A DNA stretch of 64,000 nucleotides from an uncultured Coriobacteriia bacterium (lineage in GTDB: Bacteria; Actinomycetota; Coriobacteriia; Coriobacteriales; QAMH01): assembly GCA_959608885.1 (NCBI GenBank), contig CAUHSG010000012.1, forward strand, positions 1-64,000, read 5' to 3'. How positions within the stretch are numbered: position 1 is the first letter of the stretch; each line of letters opens with the position of its first letter. The notes under the pieces are model-generated. The model had not been told where the DNA came from and did not search any database. It saw nothing but the letters and a program-made list of their open reading frames with translations. This document shows positions 24,691 through 33,053 of the stretch, piece by piece. The translations under genes were made by a program, and so were the position numbers.

Positions 24691-26403
24691 TTAGTAGTTG
24701 ACGAATTCCGGATCTTTCACGCGGTCCGCATACTCGGCGACGAGCTCGTCCCAGTTCTCGGGAAGCTTGACCTTGAGGCAGGCCGGCCCTCCGTGATCTC
24801 CACCGCCGATTTGCGCGAGGCCGCGGTCAACAGGCGTCTTTCCCGAGACGATCACGTTGATATGCTCTTTGGTCCAGTACTTACGGGCAGAGTAGTTGCC
24901 TTTCTCAGGAAGTGGCAGCCCTGAGCGAGGCATGTGATTGTTATCCATCATCCAACGCTTGTTGATGGAATCTGATCCCATGCGAGCGTATTCGTATATG
25001 TATTCGCGAACGTCATCGCGCGAGTAGCCCGCATCGGCCAAGACCTGTGCCGTGCCTGCAGTGATGACAAATGTGCAGCCCGGATCAAAGCCCCAGCCAT
25101 TTTCATATGAACACATCTTCTCGAGCAGGTAGTTCACATCACGGTTGGCCCGGAAGAAGGCGCGGTCGTGATACCAGTAGAGAAAGACAGTCGAATCATC
25201 CTCGTCAAAGCCGTACTCGGTCTGAAGGGGCGGCCAAGGGCTATTTGCCTCATCTTCCGCCAGAACGGTCCAGAAACGGCCCTCATGACCCATGTACGCA
25301 TTGTCCTCCATGCCGGGACGCGAACCACTTATGTTCTGGATGATGTAGGCAAGAGCGCGCGCAATGCAGGCATTCGACTTGAAGTACATGCTCATCACGG
25401 CCTTGTTGGCATTAAGGTTTATGTCGCGTGCCACGGGCCCGTTCACGCATAGAGCAGGCGCGAAGCCCGCAACGCTGCAAGTCCATCCGGCAAGGTGGAT
25501 GATCGGGTCGTTCATCGCCTCGACAGCTGCGATGAGAACCGGCATGTGAATGGGCAGACAGCCAGCCATGACTGCATTAATCGCAATCTTCTCGACAGTT
25601 GCCTTGCCCAGCATGGGGGGAAGCCTGGCGACGACATAGTCACGTGGAAGGTCGGTCCCGCGAAGCATCTCGGCAACGGCCTCTTCAGTGGGAATGGCTA
25701 CTGGCAGGCCTTGCGTGTAGCCGCGCTCGTAGAAAACATCGTTAATCTCCTGCGCAGTGCCCTCCACGATCTCTTCTGCAAAGGGATTCGCAACGCTATG
25801 GGGTATCGCTTTCTCTTCCTCTGTCAGAGGAGACAGCAACGCATCGACGATATCGTCCATAATGGCAACCACATTTGGATGAATGACAGTATCGATTAGC
25901 TCCTGGTCGAGCGCAGGGTGAAAAGACATGTCAGGCAAAGATTCGGGAGCGACGACAATGCGCATTGCCGGGCAAATGCGCGCGGAGGCCCCGCGACGCG
26001 CCGACATCACGACGCTGTCCTTCGCGACTAACACGGCGGGCTTGCCGAGCTTCTCGACAAAGGCAGTGTTGTACGCGTGATACATAGCGCACGACCCCGC
26101 ATCACCATATGCAGCGACAACGGTGTCAACGCCATCAAGCCACTCCTCGAATTTCGGAAGGAACTCGGGATCGTTCTCGATTTCCGACGTGTCCTTTGGA
26201 TACTGCAGTACGGTGAACGTGGCCGTGGGATAACGCTTTGCCAGCTCCTTTTGAATTTCGTCGAGAATCAGAAATGAATGCCCCTTGAAATGGGCAAACA
26301 GACCGATGCACTTGCCGTCGAGGGTGTCAACGCGAGGATTGAGCCCTCTGGCATCCTCGTAATCGACTTCAGCCCACGGGCTCAGCGCCTTCAATTTTTC
26401 CAC
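24691..26403 (-). CDS. UGSC-family protein, Sec/Cys position replaced by Ala
   Basis: A 570-residue two-part protein. Residues 1-165 look like the UGSC domain, named for a redox motif with selenocysteine or cysteine before Gly-Ser-Cys; here the motif is A102-G103-S104-C105, coded GCG GGG TCG TGC. Residues from about 215 match a second domain with GYTQGLPVAIPT, GKATVEKIAINAVMAGC and PVLIAAVEAM. Family members occur next to organic-compound catabolism genes and their reactions are poorly known. The start is GTG with AAAGGA upstream. It lies 64 nt after the SMP-30 gene and before the cupin gene. Confidence 0.7.
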   Translation of the reverse strand: MEKLKALSPWAEVDYEDARGLNPRVDTLDGKCIGLFAHFKGHSFLILDEIQKELAKRYPTATFTVLQYPKDTSEIENDPEFLPKFEEWLDGVDTVVAAYGDAGSCAMYHAYNTAFVEKLGKPAVLVAKDSVVMSARRGASARICPAMRIVVAPESLPDMSFHPALDQELIDTVIHPNVVAIMDDIVDALLSPLTEEEKAIPHSVANPFAEEIVEGTAQEINDVFYERGYTQGLPVAIPTEEAVAEMLRGTDLPRDYVVARLPPMLGKATVEKIAINAVMAGCLPIHMPVLIAAVEAMNDPIIHLAGWTCSVAGFAPALCVNGPVARDINLNANKAVMSMYFKSNACIARALAYIIQNISGSRPGMEDNAYMGHEGRFWTVLAEDEANSPWPPLQTEYGFDEDDSTVFLYWYHDRAFFRANRDVNYLLEKMCSYENGWGFDPGCTFVITAGTAQVLADAGYSRDDVREYIYEYARMGSDSINKRWMMDNNHMPRSGLPLPEKGNYSARKYWTKEHINVIVSGKTPVDRGLAQIGGGDHGGPACLKVKLPENWDELVAEYADRVKDPEFVNY

Positions 26404-26466
26404 GTCGCGCTTCCTTTCTCGTACTCGCCTGCATTTGCAGGCATTTGTCCGGCTGACCGGTATTTC

Positions 26467-27435
26467 CTATTCGTTGCAGAACATCTTTTGCGCAGGGGCG
26501 AGAGTGTCGAACTTGAACACGTAGGAGCCGCGTGATCCACAGCCGAGCATGTATCCTTCGCTTGTTCCGTATTTGAGTGCCAGATTTGGCGTGTGGTTGC
26601 AATCGCCGCGCTCGCGCCCTTCGACCACGACGTTGGCCACGGGAATGCCGTTCTTGTTGAGGATGAGGCAGCGCCCGCCAAACTGAACCGCCTGGTACAC
26701 GTTACCTGCGGAGTCAACGCGCAAAGAGTCGTATTTCTCGTAGCTGGCGCCTTGGTACACGACGCTCGTGCATGCCCAGAAGGGCTTCTTGAAGCCCTGC
26801 GAATCGAGCTTGATCTGAATGACCGTGTTCTTTCCTGATTCTGAGGTCCACAAGACGTCGCCCTCGGGCGAGAGGCCTACGCCATTGGGGCGGTAGAGGT
26901 TCCCCAGAATCATATGAAAACGCGTGTAATCGCCATCTGCATCGGCACGCCAGATTGCGCCGCTGTCATCACCAAAGTCGCCTACGAAATCGCTGATGTA
27001 CAGGTTTCCGTCCTTGTCGAAGTCGAGGTCGTTCGGGTGGATGTGATGGAAGAAGTACGGTTGGAGAATCTCCCGCTTGCACTCCCCTTCTGGACTGATG
27101 ATGAATATACGTCCCGCCTCGAGATCTGCTGCGAAGATGTCACCGTCCTTACGGACGGCAAGTCCCACCATGCAGGAGTTCTCATGACGCCAGACTACCG
27201 ACTTCTCCCCTTCGGGGGTGACTTTCACGATTTGAGACCAGGGACGCTCGCGCTCGCACAGCAGCAGATTGCCGTCGGCATCAAAGATGGAGCCCTCCGT
27301 GGCGTGGCCCGGTCGAAAATCTTCGAGCTTGACCCATGGCTCGGCAATCATCGTCGGCAGCCCTGCGACATCGGGCGGAAGCGGAAAATCAGGGATGCTC
27401 GGCCACTCTGTTACCAAATTTGGATAGATGCTCAC
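26467..27435 (-). CDS. SMP-30/gluconolactonase-like beta-propeller protein (copy 1)
   Basis: A 322-residue six-bladed propeller of the SMP-30/LRE lactonase group. Likely metal ligands are the Glu in TEGSIFD, the Asn in HPNDLDF and the Asn in RPNGVGLS; the fourth position, usually Asp, falls in LWTSESG. I place the start at the GTG at 27435, since AAAGGGG lies 5 nt upstream. Lactonases of this family open sugar or other lactones. It is the first gene of the run SMP-30-UGSC-cupin-AAHS transporter. The gap 27436-27679 up to the LysR gene probably carries its promoter, but I see no clear boxes. Confidence 0.8.
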   Translation of the reverse strand: MSIYPNLVTEWPSIPDFPLPPDVAGLPTMIAEPWVKLEDFRPGHATEGSIFDADGNLLLCERERPWSQIVKVTPEGEKSVVWRHENSCMVGLAVRKDGDIFAADLEAGRIFIISPEGECKREILQPYFFHHIHPNDLDFDKDGNLYISDFVGDFGDDSGAIWRADADGDYTRFHMILGNLYRPNGVGLSPEGDVLWTSESGKNTVIQIKLDSQGFKKPFWACTSVVYQGASYEKYDSLRVDSAGNVYQAVQFGGRCLILNKNGIPVANVVVEGRERGDCNHTPNLALKYGTSEGYMLGCGSRGSYVFKFDTLAPAQKMFCNE

Positions 27436-27679
27436 TACTTCCCCTTTCGTGGATTTGCTTAGATTTCGATAGCGCAAGGCATGCACTCAATGCGATGAAT
27501 CCTCATGATCAAATGTACGAAATGCCCGGTAGAAGAACAAATTGAATATGGAAGCGGCCACCTGAACTGAAAAGGAAACGCTATAAATCGATGGATTGAT
27601 AACTTTTTCGAACTGATAACGCGAGAGCAGCCCCAGCTTAGTTCGACTCGATTTTCCGTATATGCGAAATTCGCCTGCC

Positions 27680-28582
27680 TCATGATTCGTATTCGTTCAC
27701 TCGTGATATGAAATACTCTTCAACGATCTTGCGGATTTCATAGGCAAGCGGCTTTTGCGCAAGCTGCCCCTCGCACCAAGTCATGTATAGATTGCAATAG
27801 CAACCTGGCTCGTCCAGTTCGACAATGGAGATTCCGTCAAGCTGATAGCCCTTCAATATGTATTCGGGGAGCCACGCAACTAATCCACGAAACTTAACCG
27901 CATCGAGCAGGTCGGCAACACACGCGCCGACAAACACAACATCGGCATCGAATCCTGCGGTATCGCAAACTTGAGGTAATTCGGATATTCCCGATGCCCT
28001 ATTCGAAGCGAGGTCACAAAAGAGCGCATCTTTGAAATCGGCAATATTCGCTCGTTCGTATGTTGCATATGGGCTGGTTGACTTGACGAGCATCGCGTTT
28101 CTGGTCGTCGAAATCTTTTTCTGAATTATCTTTTCGCTTTTAATCGCACGGCCCGTGATGCAGAAGTCCAGTTTTCCGTCCAGGAGAAGTGATTCGAGCT
28201 CCTCAAAATAGAAATCATCATTTACTAGAATGCACTTTGGATACTTTTCGTAGATGGTTTGCTGCAACGCATCGAAGTTGGAGAGAGAAGGCATACGAAA
28301 CGTAACGGTATTACTGTTGTTGTCGCGCATGCTTTTCAGCTTAATAGTTGCCTCTGACCAGGTATCGATGATGGAGTTCGCGCTCTTGAGAAACTCCTCT
28401 CCGTATGAATTCAGAACGATGTTTCTGCCCACACGATCGAAAAGAGGGACGCCGAGCTCGATTTCCAGCCTGCGTATGTTCGACCCGAGAGCAGGCTGGG
28501 AGATGTTCAGCATGTCGGCAGCCTTGGACATATGTTGAAAGCTTGCCGTAAGTTGGAAATATCTAAGTTGCTCTATATTCAT
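27680..28582 (-). CDS. LysR-family transcriptional regulator
   Basis: A 300-residue LysR-type protein. The DNA-binding part reads HMSKAADMLNISQPALGSNI and LEIELGVPLFDRVGR, followed by a ligand-binding domain. GAGGTG lies about 10 nt before the ATG. Unlike the other LysR genes here it lies in the same direction as its neighbours, between the two SMP-30 operons, and could regulate either. The 171-nt gap upstream (28583-28753) contains a T7 run on the minus strand at 28708-28714 after a weak hairpin, perhaps ending the upstream operon. Confidence 0.88.
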   Translation of the reverse strand: MNIEQLRYFQLTASFQHMSKAADMLNISQPALGSNIRRLEIELGVPLFDRVGRNIVLNSYGEEFLKSANSIIDTWSEATIKLKSMRDNNSNTVTFRMPSLSNFDALQQTIYEKYPKCILVNDDFYFEELESLLLDGKLDFCITGRAIKSEKIIQKKISTTRNAMLVKSTSPYATYERANIADFKDALFCDLASNRASGISELPQVCDTAGFDADVVFVGACVADLLDAVKFRGLVAWLPEYILKGYQLDGISIVELDEPGCYCNLYMTWCEGQLAQKPLAYEIRKIVEEYFISRVNEYES

Positions 28583-28753
28583 GACTGTTTCTCACCTCGC
28601 ATGCAAAACTCGGCGAGCCTTATACAGCACAAGCTCACAGCACCTTTGAACAAACGGACAGAACGAGCATTCGTGAAATGCCCTGCAGCACATATCTCAT
28701 CAGCCAAAAAAACGTCCTCTGCTTCATGGCTGCTTGCAGCGGAGTGGGCACGG

Positions 28754-29692
28754 TTATTCAGTCGCGTACAACCTTTGCCCCGGGGCCAAAGACTCAAACC
28801 GGAGAACAACGGCTCGTTCGCTGTCTGAAGCCAGCAAATAGCCCTCGCATGCATCTCGCTTGAGCGCAAGGTTGGGCGTATAGATCAGCTTCCCCTCTTC
28901 GAAACCTGGGGCCAAAATGTTCGCGACGGGAATTCCGTCCCTATCCAAAACCAGGGCACGACCGCCCATCATGATGCCCACGTAGATGAACCCGTTTTCG
29001 TCCATGGCGTGGGTATCGACATTGGAAGAACCAGCGTTGCGGTAAACGCGTAGTGGAGAATGCTGTGCGATTCTGGGGTTGCCCGCCGGGTCCAGCAAAA
29101 CCCTGATCACGGAGTTTGTAGAGACTTCCGTAACCCACATTGAGCGACCATCGGGCGCAAACGTGATGCCATCGGGTGCGCAGAGTTCCCCCAAGAACAG
29201 CTCCATCTCCTTGTAGCCAGAGTCGGCTCGAAGGGCGTAGACTCCACCACTCGGGTCGTGCAGATGTCCGCTCAGGTCCGTGAAGCACAGGTCACCGTTC
29301 TCACGAAACGCCATGCAGTCAGGACGCATCTTTCTGCCGTCGGTCTCGAGAGACACGGTGTCGAGCAGTTCTCCGTCCGGACTCAGGATGTTGATGCAAC
29401 TGGAGAGCATGTCGGCGGCGAAACAACGGCCATCCTTGTGAAATGCCAAACCGACCGTCATGCCAACGTCATTGTGGTAGAACTCGCTTTGCTCTCCCCC
29501 AGGGGTGATCTTTATCACGGTTGTGTCGCCAGGGGCGGTGTGACAACAGTAGAAGTTGCCCTCTCTGTCAAAGACCGGCCCTTCCAAGCTTGGCATGGGA
29601 CTGCCGGGAGCCACTTCAAAAGCGACTTCTGCGCGAACGCATGGCAAACCCGCGATTTCGGGAGGCAGACGCCGTTCGGAAATGTTGACCAT
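28754..29692 (-). CDS. SMP-30/gluconolactonase-like beta-propeller protein (copy 2)
   Basis: A 312-residue paralogue of copy 1; both share PxEIAGLP/PxDVAGLP, DRDGIPVANI/NKNGIPVANV and a C terminus ending FxSLAPGQ/FDTLAPAQ. The positions that bind metal in the family read LEGPVFD, RPDCMAF, APDGITF and MWVTEVS. Two sites that normally have Asn therefore carry Asp, and the last carries Glu. I chose the ATG at 29692, since GGAAGG abuts the ATG at 29701 and leaves no spacer for it. The frame remains open upstream, into the NTF2-like gene. It is the last gene of the NTF2 operon. Confidence 0.78.
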   Translation of the reverse strand: MVNISERRLPPEIAGLPCVRAEVAFEVAPGSPMPSLEGPVFDREGNFYCCHTAPGDTTVIKITPGGEQSEFYHNDVGMTVGLAFHKDGRCFAADMLSSCINILSPDGELLDTVSLETDGRKMRPDCMAFRENGDLCFTDLSGHLHDPSGGVYALRADSGYKEMELFLGELCAPDGITFAPDGRSMWVTEVSTNSVIRVLLDPAGNPRIAQHSPLRVYRNAGSSNVDTHAMDENGFIYVGIMMGGRALVLDRDGIPVANILAPGFEEGKLIYTPNLALKRDACEGYLLASDSERAVVLRFESLAPGQRLYATE

Positions 29693-29730
29693 CTTGCTCA
29701 TCCTTCCTTTCACAAGCTCCTTGCCTCGCC

Positions 29731-30387
29731 TCAGAAGGAGCCGTCTTCTGGCAGGTGCGGGCCCCAGGTCCAGTTCCCGTCCTTGCTGTAAACGGCATCG
29801 GAGTGATAGGTATAGATACGGCCTTTCTCCTGGGGAGGCATCGCGTTGGGATGGAAGATGCGCCTCGCATCTGGCTGGCGAACCCAGCCCTCCTGATAGG
29901 GAGTCCGGGAGAAGGCGATGATGTGCGTCTTCAGGAGCTTCCACTCCTCATCGATCTTGATGAACTCGTTGTCGTATTTGCCGATGAACCAATAGGTCGT
30001 TGGAATGTGCTCATCGCCGGGATAGGGCGCAATGGCCATGGCATGCGGGCTCAATTGATTGAACTGGGCCTTGGCTCGCGTCCCGTCAGCGCTAAAGACG
30101 ATACGGGGTGTCAGGATGTTTTGGAGACCGACCCATCCTTTCATGTGGTTGGGGTTGTTGTTGAGATGTTCGTGCTCGTCCAGCATGTATCGACGAACGT
30201 TTTCCGGACCGACGTATGCCCCGTCCTCGACCATCTCGTAGGTAATCTCGGGATGATCCTGAGCCATGAGACTGTAGATGCCCTTGAAATCGACCTGATC
30301 CAGATAACTGAGGTACTTACCCATGATCATCTGAATATCGATGACATCTGCACCGCGCAGTAGTCGTTCTGCTTCCTGCTTGTTCAT
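29731..30387 (-). CDS. NTF2-like (SnoaL-type) protein, paralogue 1 of 3
   Basis: A 218-residue protein of the nuclear transport factor 2 superfamily. It has an N-terminal helix, VIDIQMIMGKYLSYLDQVD, then the cone-shaped domain with GPENVRRYML and GWVGLQNILTPRIVFSADG. The C terminus ends TWGPHLPEDGSF, a signature shared by all three paralogues. Members include dehydratases, cyclases, isomerases and ring-hydroxylating dioxygenase small subunits. No catalytic residue can be assigned here. It lies 12 nt after paralogue 2 and 38 nt before SMP-30 copy 2. Confidence 0.75.
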   Translation of the reverse strand: MNKQEAERLLRGADVIDIQMIMGKYLSYLDQVDFKGIYSLMAQDHPEITYEMVEDGAYVGPENVRRYMLDEHEHLNNNPNHMKGWVGLQNILTPRIVFSADGTRAKAQFNQLSPHAMAIAPYPGDEHIPTTYWFIGKYDNEFIKIDEEWKLLKTHIIAFSRTPYQEGWVRQPDARRIFHPNAMPPQEKGRIYTYHSDAVYSKDGNWTWGPHLPEDGSF

Positions 30388-30399
30388 ATCAGCATCTCC

Positions 30400-31068
30400 T
30401 TAGAGTGACTTGGGCAAGTACGGGCCCCATTCGATACCGCCAGACGCGCAGCCATAATCGGCGTTGTAGACGTTGTAGTATTCGGGCTCACGATCTGGCT
30501 TGAGACCCTGAAGAGGCGGCATGTGCACACAATCGGCTTGCTTCATCCATCCAAATTCAAACGGGCTTCGCAAAAACCAGACGAGCTTCAGACGTAGGAT
30601 CTTCCAGGTTTCCTCTTCTCGAACGAACTCGACGATGTATTTGCCGCAACCCCATAGGGCAGTGAGCTTCTCTTGGTCACACGGGTATGGCATTGCCCAT
30701 TTGCTTGAGGGGGCCAGTATGGTCCAGTACCCCATGGCCCTGGTGTGATCATCGGAAACGATGACGGTGGGATTGCATATGTTCTGCAACTCCATCCAGC
30801 CACGCTTGTCAGAAGGATCGTGCAGATACTCGTCGTAGGCCTCGAGGAATTGCAGAACATGCTGAGGTCCGTCGTAGCCGCCACTTTCCGCAAGCTCGAT
30901 GCTGACGTCATCGTTCTCTTGCGCAAAGAGCGTCCAGACGTCTTTGGCGCGCATCTTGCTCATGCAATCCACGTATCTTGCCATGAGCATCTGGATTTCG
31001 GTGATATCGGAGGCGCGACGCAAACGCTCGAGCTGCTTTTCCGTGAAGATGTACTCTGTCTCACCCAT
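30400..31068 (-). CDS. NTF2-like (SnoaL-type) protein, paralogue 2 of 3
   Basis: A 222-residue paralogue. The N-terminal helix reads ITEIQMLMARYVDCMSKM, followed by YDGPQHVLQFLE and GWMELQNICNPTVIV; it ends EWGPYLPKSL. The start is the ATG at 31068 with AAGGAGGG 11 nt upstream; an upstream open extension overlaps the previous gene and is not credible. It lies between the other two paralogues with gaps of 12 and 19 nt. Sequence identity to its neighbours is partial, so these are old duplicates that may have different substrates or form a mixed oligomer. Confidence 0.75.
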   Translation of the reverse strand: MGETEYIFTEKQLERLRRASDITEIQMLMARYVDCMSKMRAKDVWTLFAQENDDVSIELAESGGYDGPQHVLQFLEAYDEYLHDPSDKRGWMELQNICNPTVIVSDDHTRAMGYWTILAPSSKWAMPYPCDQEKLTALWGCGKYIVEFVREEETWKILRLKLVWFLRSPFEFGWMKQADCVHMPPLQGLKPDREPEYYNVYNADYGCASGGIEWGPYLPKSL

Positions 31069-31087
31069 TGGTATCTGTGCCCTCCTT

Positions 31088-31756
31088 CTAGAACGAGCCG
31101 TCTTCGGGGAGATAGGGTCCCCAGTTGTAAATGCCGTCTTGTACGTACACCTGATCGGGGTGATAGGCATAGAAGCGAGCCTTGCGGTCGGGCTTCATGC
31201 TCCAAAAAGGGGCCTCTCGATAGCATTCGGCCTGCTTGACCCAGCCCGCGTGATAGGGGGCCGTGAAGTACGTCAGCAGGTGGAAGCGGAGTATTTTCCA
31301 GCCTTCCTCGGTCCGGATTAGCTCCCAATGCATCTTGCCCGCCTGCCAAAAGGCAGTGAGCTTTCGTTCGGCAGTGAAGCCCGGATCCGGCGTAGCCGGC
31401 TTGGCTTTGGGCGATATGAGGCTCCACATGGCCTGGGCGCGATTTCCGTCGGCGCTGAACACGACGTGAGGCGTGGCGGCATCGTGAAAATCGAGCCAGC
31501 CTCGCTTCGTCTTCCAATCATTGAGCTTGGCGGCCAGATCCTCCATGAAGGCCTTGACATGCTCTTGTCCTATGTACGTTCCGCACGTGTCATATTCGAT
31601 GCTTATGTCCGGATTGTCCGTTGCGAACAGCTCCTGGTAGATTGACATGGCGTCCATCTCATCCATCAGGGTCACATAGCGTCCGAACATCATGGCAATT
31701 TCGTTGATGTCGGCTGTTTTCCGGAATCGAGCAAGCTCTTTGGCATCTAAACTCAC
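31088..31756 (-). CDS. NTF2-like (SnoaL-type) protein, paralogue 3 of 3
   Basis: A 222-residue paralogue and the first gene of the operon NTF2-NTF2-NTF2-SMP30. It has INEIAMMFGRYVTLMDEMD, IGQEHVKAFMED, HDAATPHVVFSADGNRAQA and the C-terminal NWGPYLPEDGSF. I place the start at the GTG at 31756, since GGGGAGG lies 9 nt upstream. The frame stays open further upstream but there it codes unlikely sequence in the divergent promoter. A LysR gene points the other way and is the probable regulator. Confidence 0.75.
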   Translation of the reverse strand: MSLDAKELARFRKTADINEIAMMFGRYVTLMDEMDAMSIYQELFATDNPDISIEYDTCGTYIGQEHVKAFMEDLAAKLNDWKTKRGWLDFHDAATPHVVFSADGNRAQAMWSLISPKAKPATPDPGFTAERKLTAFWQAGKMHWELIRTEEGWKILRFHLLTYFTAPYHAGWVKQAECYREAPFWSMKPDRKARFYAYHPDQVYVQDGIYNWGPYLPEDGSF

Positions 31757-31815
31757 AGTACACGACCTCCCCAGTTGTTGCGTTTCCTGCACAGCGCGCC
31801 CCATCTCTCCTGATT

Positions 31816-31830
31816 CCACAGCAGCTGTGG
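31816..31830. promoter_or_regulatory. 15-bp palindrome in the NTF2/LysR divergent promoter
   Basis: CCACAGC and GCTGTGG are perfect arms around a single A, about 60 nt upstream of the NTF2 operon start. The rest of the gap (31757-32022) also holds a direct repeat of GGGGT(T)GATGTTTGT at 31986-32000 and 32011-32023, close to the LysR start. Either could be the LysR binding site. Confidence 0.45.
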
Positions 31831-32022
31831 GACGGACCTCTTGCTGACATGGCTGTTTACATGAAAGCACAGGCTGCCGAAATAGCGGCACGTGCACCTG
31901 TGTAGCCAGGGCTATGATAGGTACGAAACGCCCCTCATCGGCATTCGATATTCCTATGAGGCATAGGCTTCTTTTGTGCCTGCTCGGGGTTGATGTTTGT
32001 ATACTGAGATGGGGTGATGTTT

Positions 32023-32961
32023 GTGCAATTCGAGCATCTGAAATACTTCCGCGCCGTTGCAGACCACAAGTCCATGACCAGGGCTGCCGAAGCTCTGTTT
32101 TGCGCGCAGCCGACCATTTCCCAAGCGATAAAGAGCATCGAATCCGAACTCGGCTATCCGGTCATCAAAAGAAGCGGCAGCGGTATAGAGCTGACTGATC
32201 TGGGTACCCGTCTTTACGACGATGCGGGAATAATTCTTGACGACTACCAACGCTGGCTCACCCTCGCAGAGGAAAGTTCGCTTTCGCACCCGGTCGCCAT
32301 TACCATGACCGGAACAGCCCCGTCGTTCTACGTCATAAAAGCCATTAACAAGACGCAGCAAAAACTGCCTGACCTGTCCATCGACATCAAATTCAAACAC
32401 GAACCCGATGCTTTGGAGGCGCAGGTCGGTGGCAGACTTTCAATTCAATACAAAATCCCGGCGCACGTGGGCAACACCGCCGAATTTGCGCGACGCCACG
32501 GTCTGAAGCTGGCTCTTTTGCAAAAGGACGCCTTCTCCGTGTTCATAAACGCGGCAAGCCCCTTGGCGGATAAAGACGAACTGGAGCTATCCGATCTTCT
32601 CGATCATAAACTGTACATCTACCAAAGCGCGAAGCGATTCCCCTACATAAAGCAGCTCGAGGATGCGGGAATCAGTGCACACTCGCAGATGTTTCATGAG
32701 AACAACATCATGGTCGCGGTAAGCCTCATCAAAGATGCCTACGCCATCCGGCCCGGAAAAATAGCGACGCACGATCCGTACATCACCCAAGGAGCCATCC
32801 GTCGCATCCCCTTCAAGGGCAACCCCTTTCCATGTGACCTTTATGTCTCGTATCCCGACGAGAAGCACATCTACGAATCCGAGAAGGTCTTCATCGAGTC
32901 ACTGATGGCATCGTTCCCCTCGTTCACCCCCATAGAGATCAACCCGCAAGAGAATTCATAG
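32023..32961 (+). CDS. LysR-family transcriptional regulator
   Basis: A LysR-type regulator of about 312 residues: VQFEHLKYFRAVADHKSM, then AAEALFCAQPTISQAIKSIE and the sensing domain. I prefer the GTG at 32023, because GGGGTGAT (32011-32018) is a good ribosome site just upstream; the ATG at 32017 and the GTG at 32014 overlap that box. It diverges from the NTF2-like operon and is convergent with the CoA-transferase gene, with a two-way terminator between. Its target is most likely the NTF2/SMP-30 operon. Confidence 0.88.
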   Translation: MQFEHLKYFRAVADHKSMTRAAEALFCAQPTISQAIKSIESELGYPVIKRSGSGIELTDLGTRLYDDAGIILDDYQRWLTLAEESSLSHPVAITMTGTAPSFYVIKAINKTQQKLPDLSIDIKFKHEPDALEAQVGGRLSIQYKIPAHVGNTAEFARRHGLKLALLQKDAFSVFINAASPLADKDELELSDLLDHKLYIYQSAKRFPYIKQLEDAGISAHSQMFHENNIMVAVSLIKDAYAIRPGKIATHDPYITQGAIRRIPFKGNPFPCDLYVSYPDEKHIYESEKVFIESLMASFPSFTPIEINPQENS

Positions 32962-32997
32962 TTCAAAATCGACAAGGGCCACATTGCCTGTAAAGCG

Positions 32998-33033
32998 AAA
33001 GCCGGGCAGGAACGTCGATTCCTGTCCGGCTTT
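32998..33033. terminator. Bidirectional terminator between convergent genes
   Basis: A 15-bp stem with one G-T position, AAAGCCGGGCAGGAA and TTCCTGTCCGGCTTT, closes a 6-nt loop. The stem ends in AAA/TTT on both sides, so it can act on both strands. It lies between the LysR gene and the convergent CoA-transferase gene. Confidence 0.82.
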
Positions 33034-33053
33034 GCTAGATTTCCGTCCGGTAT

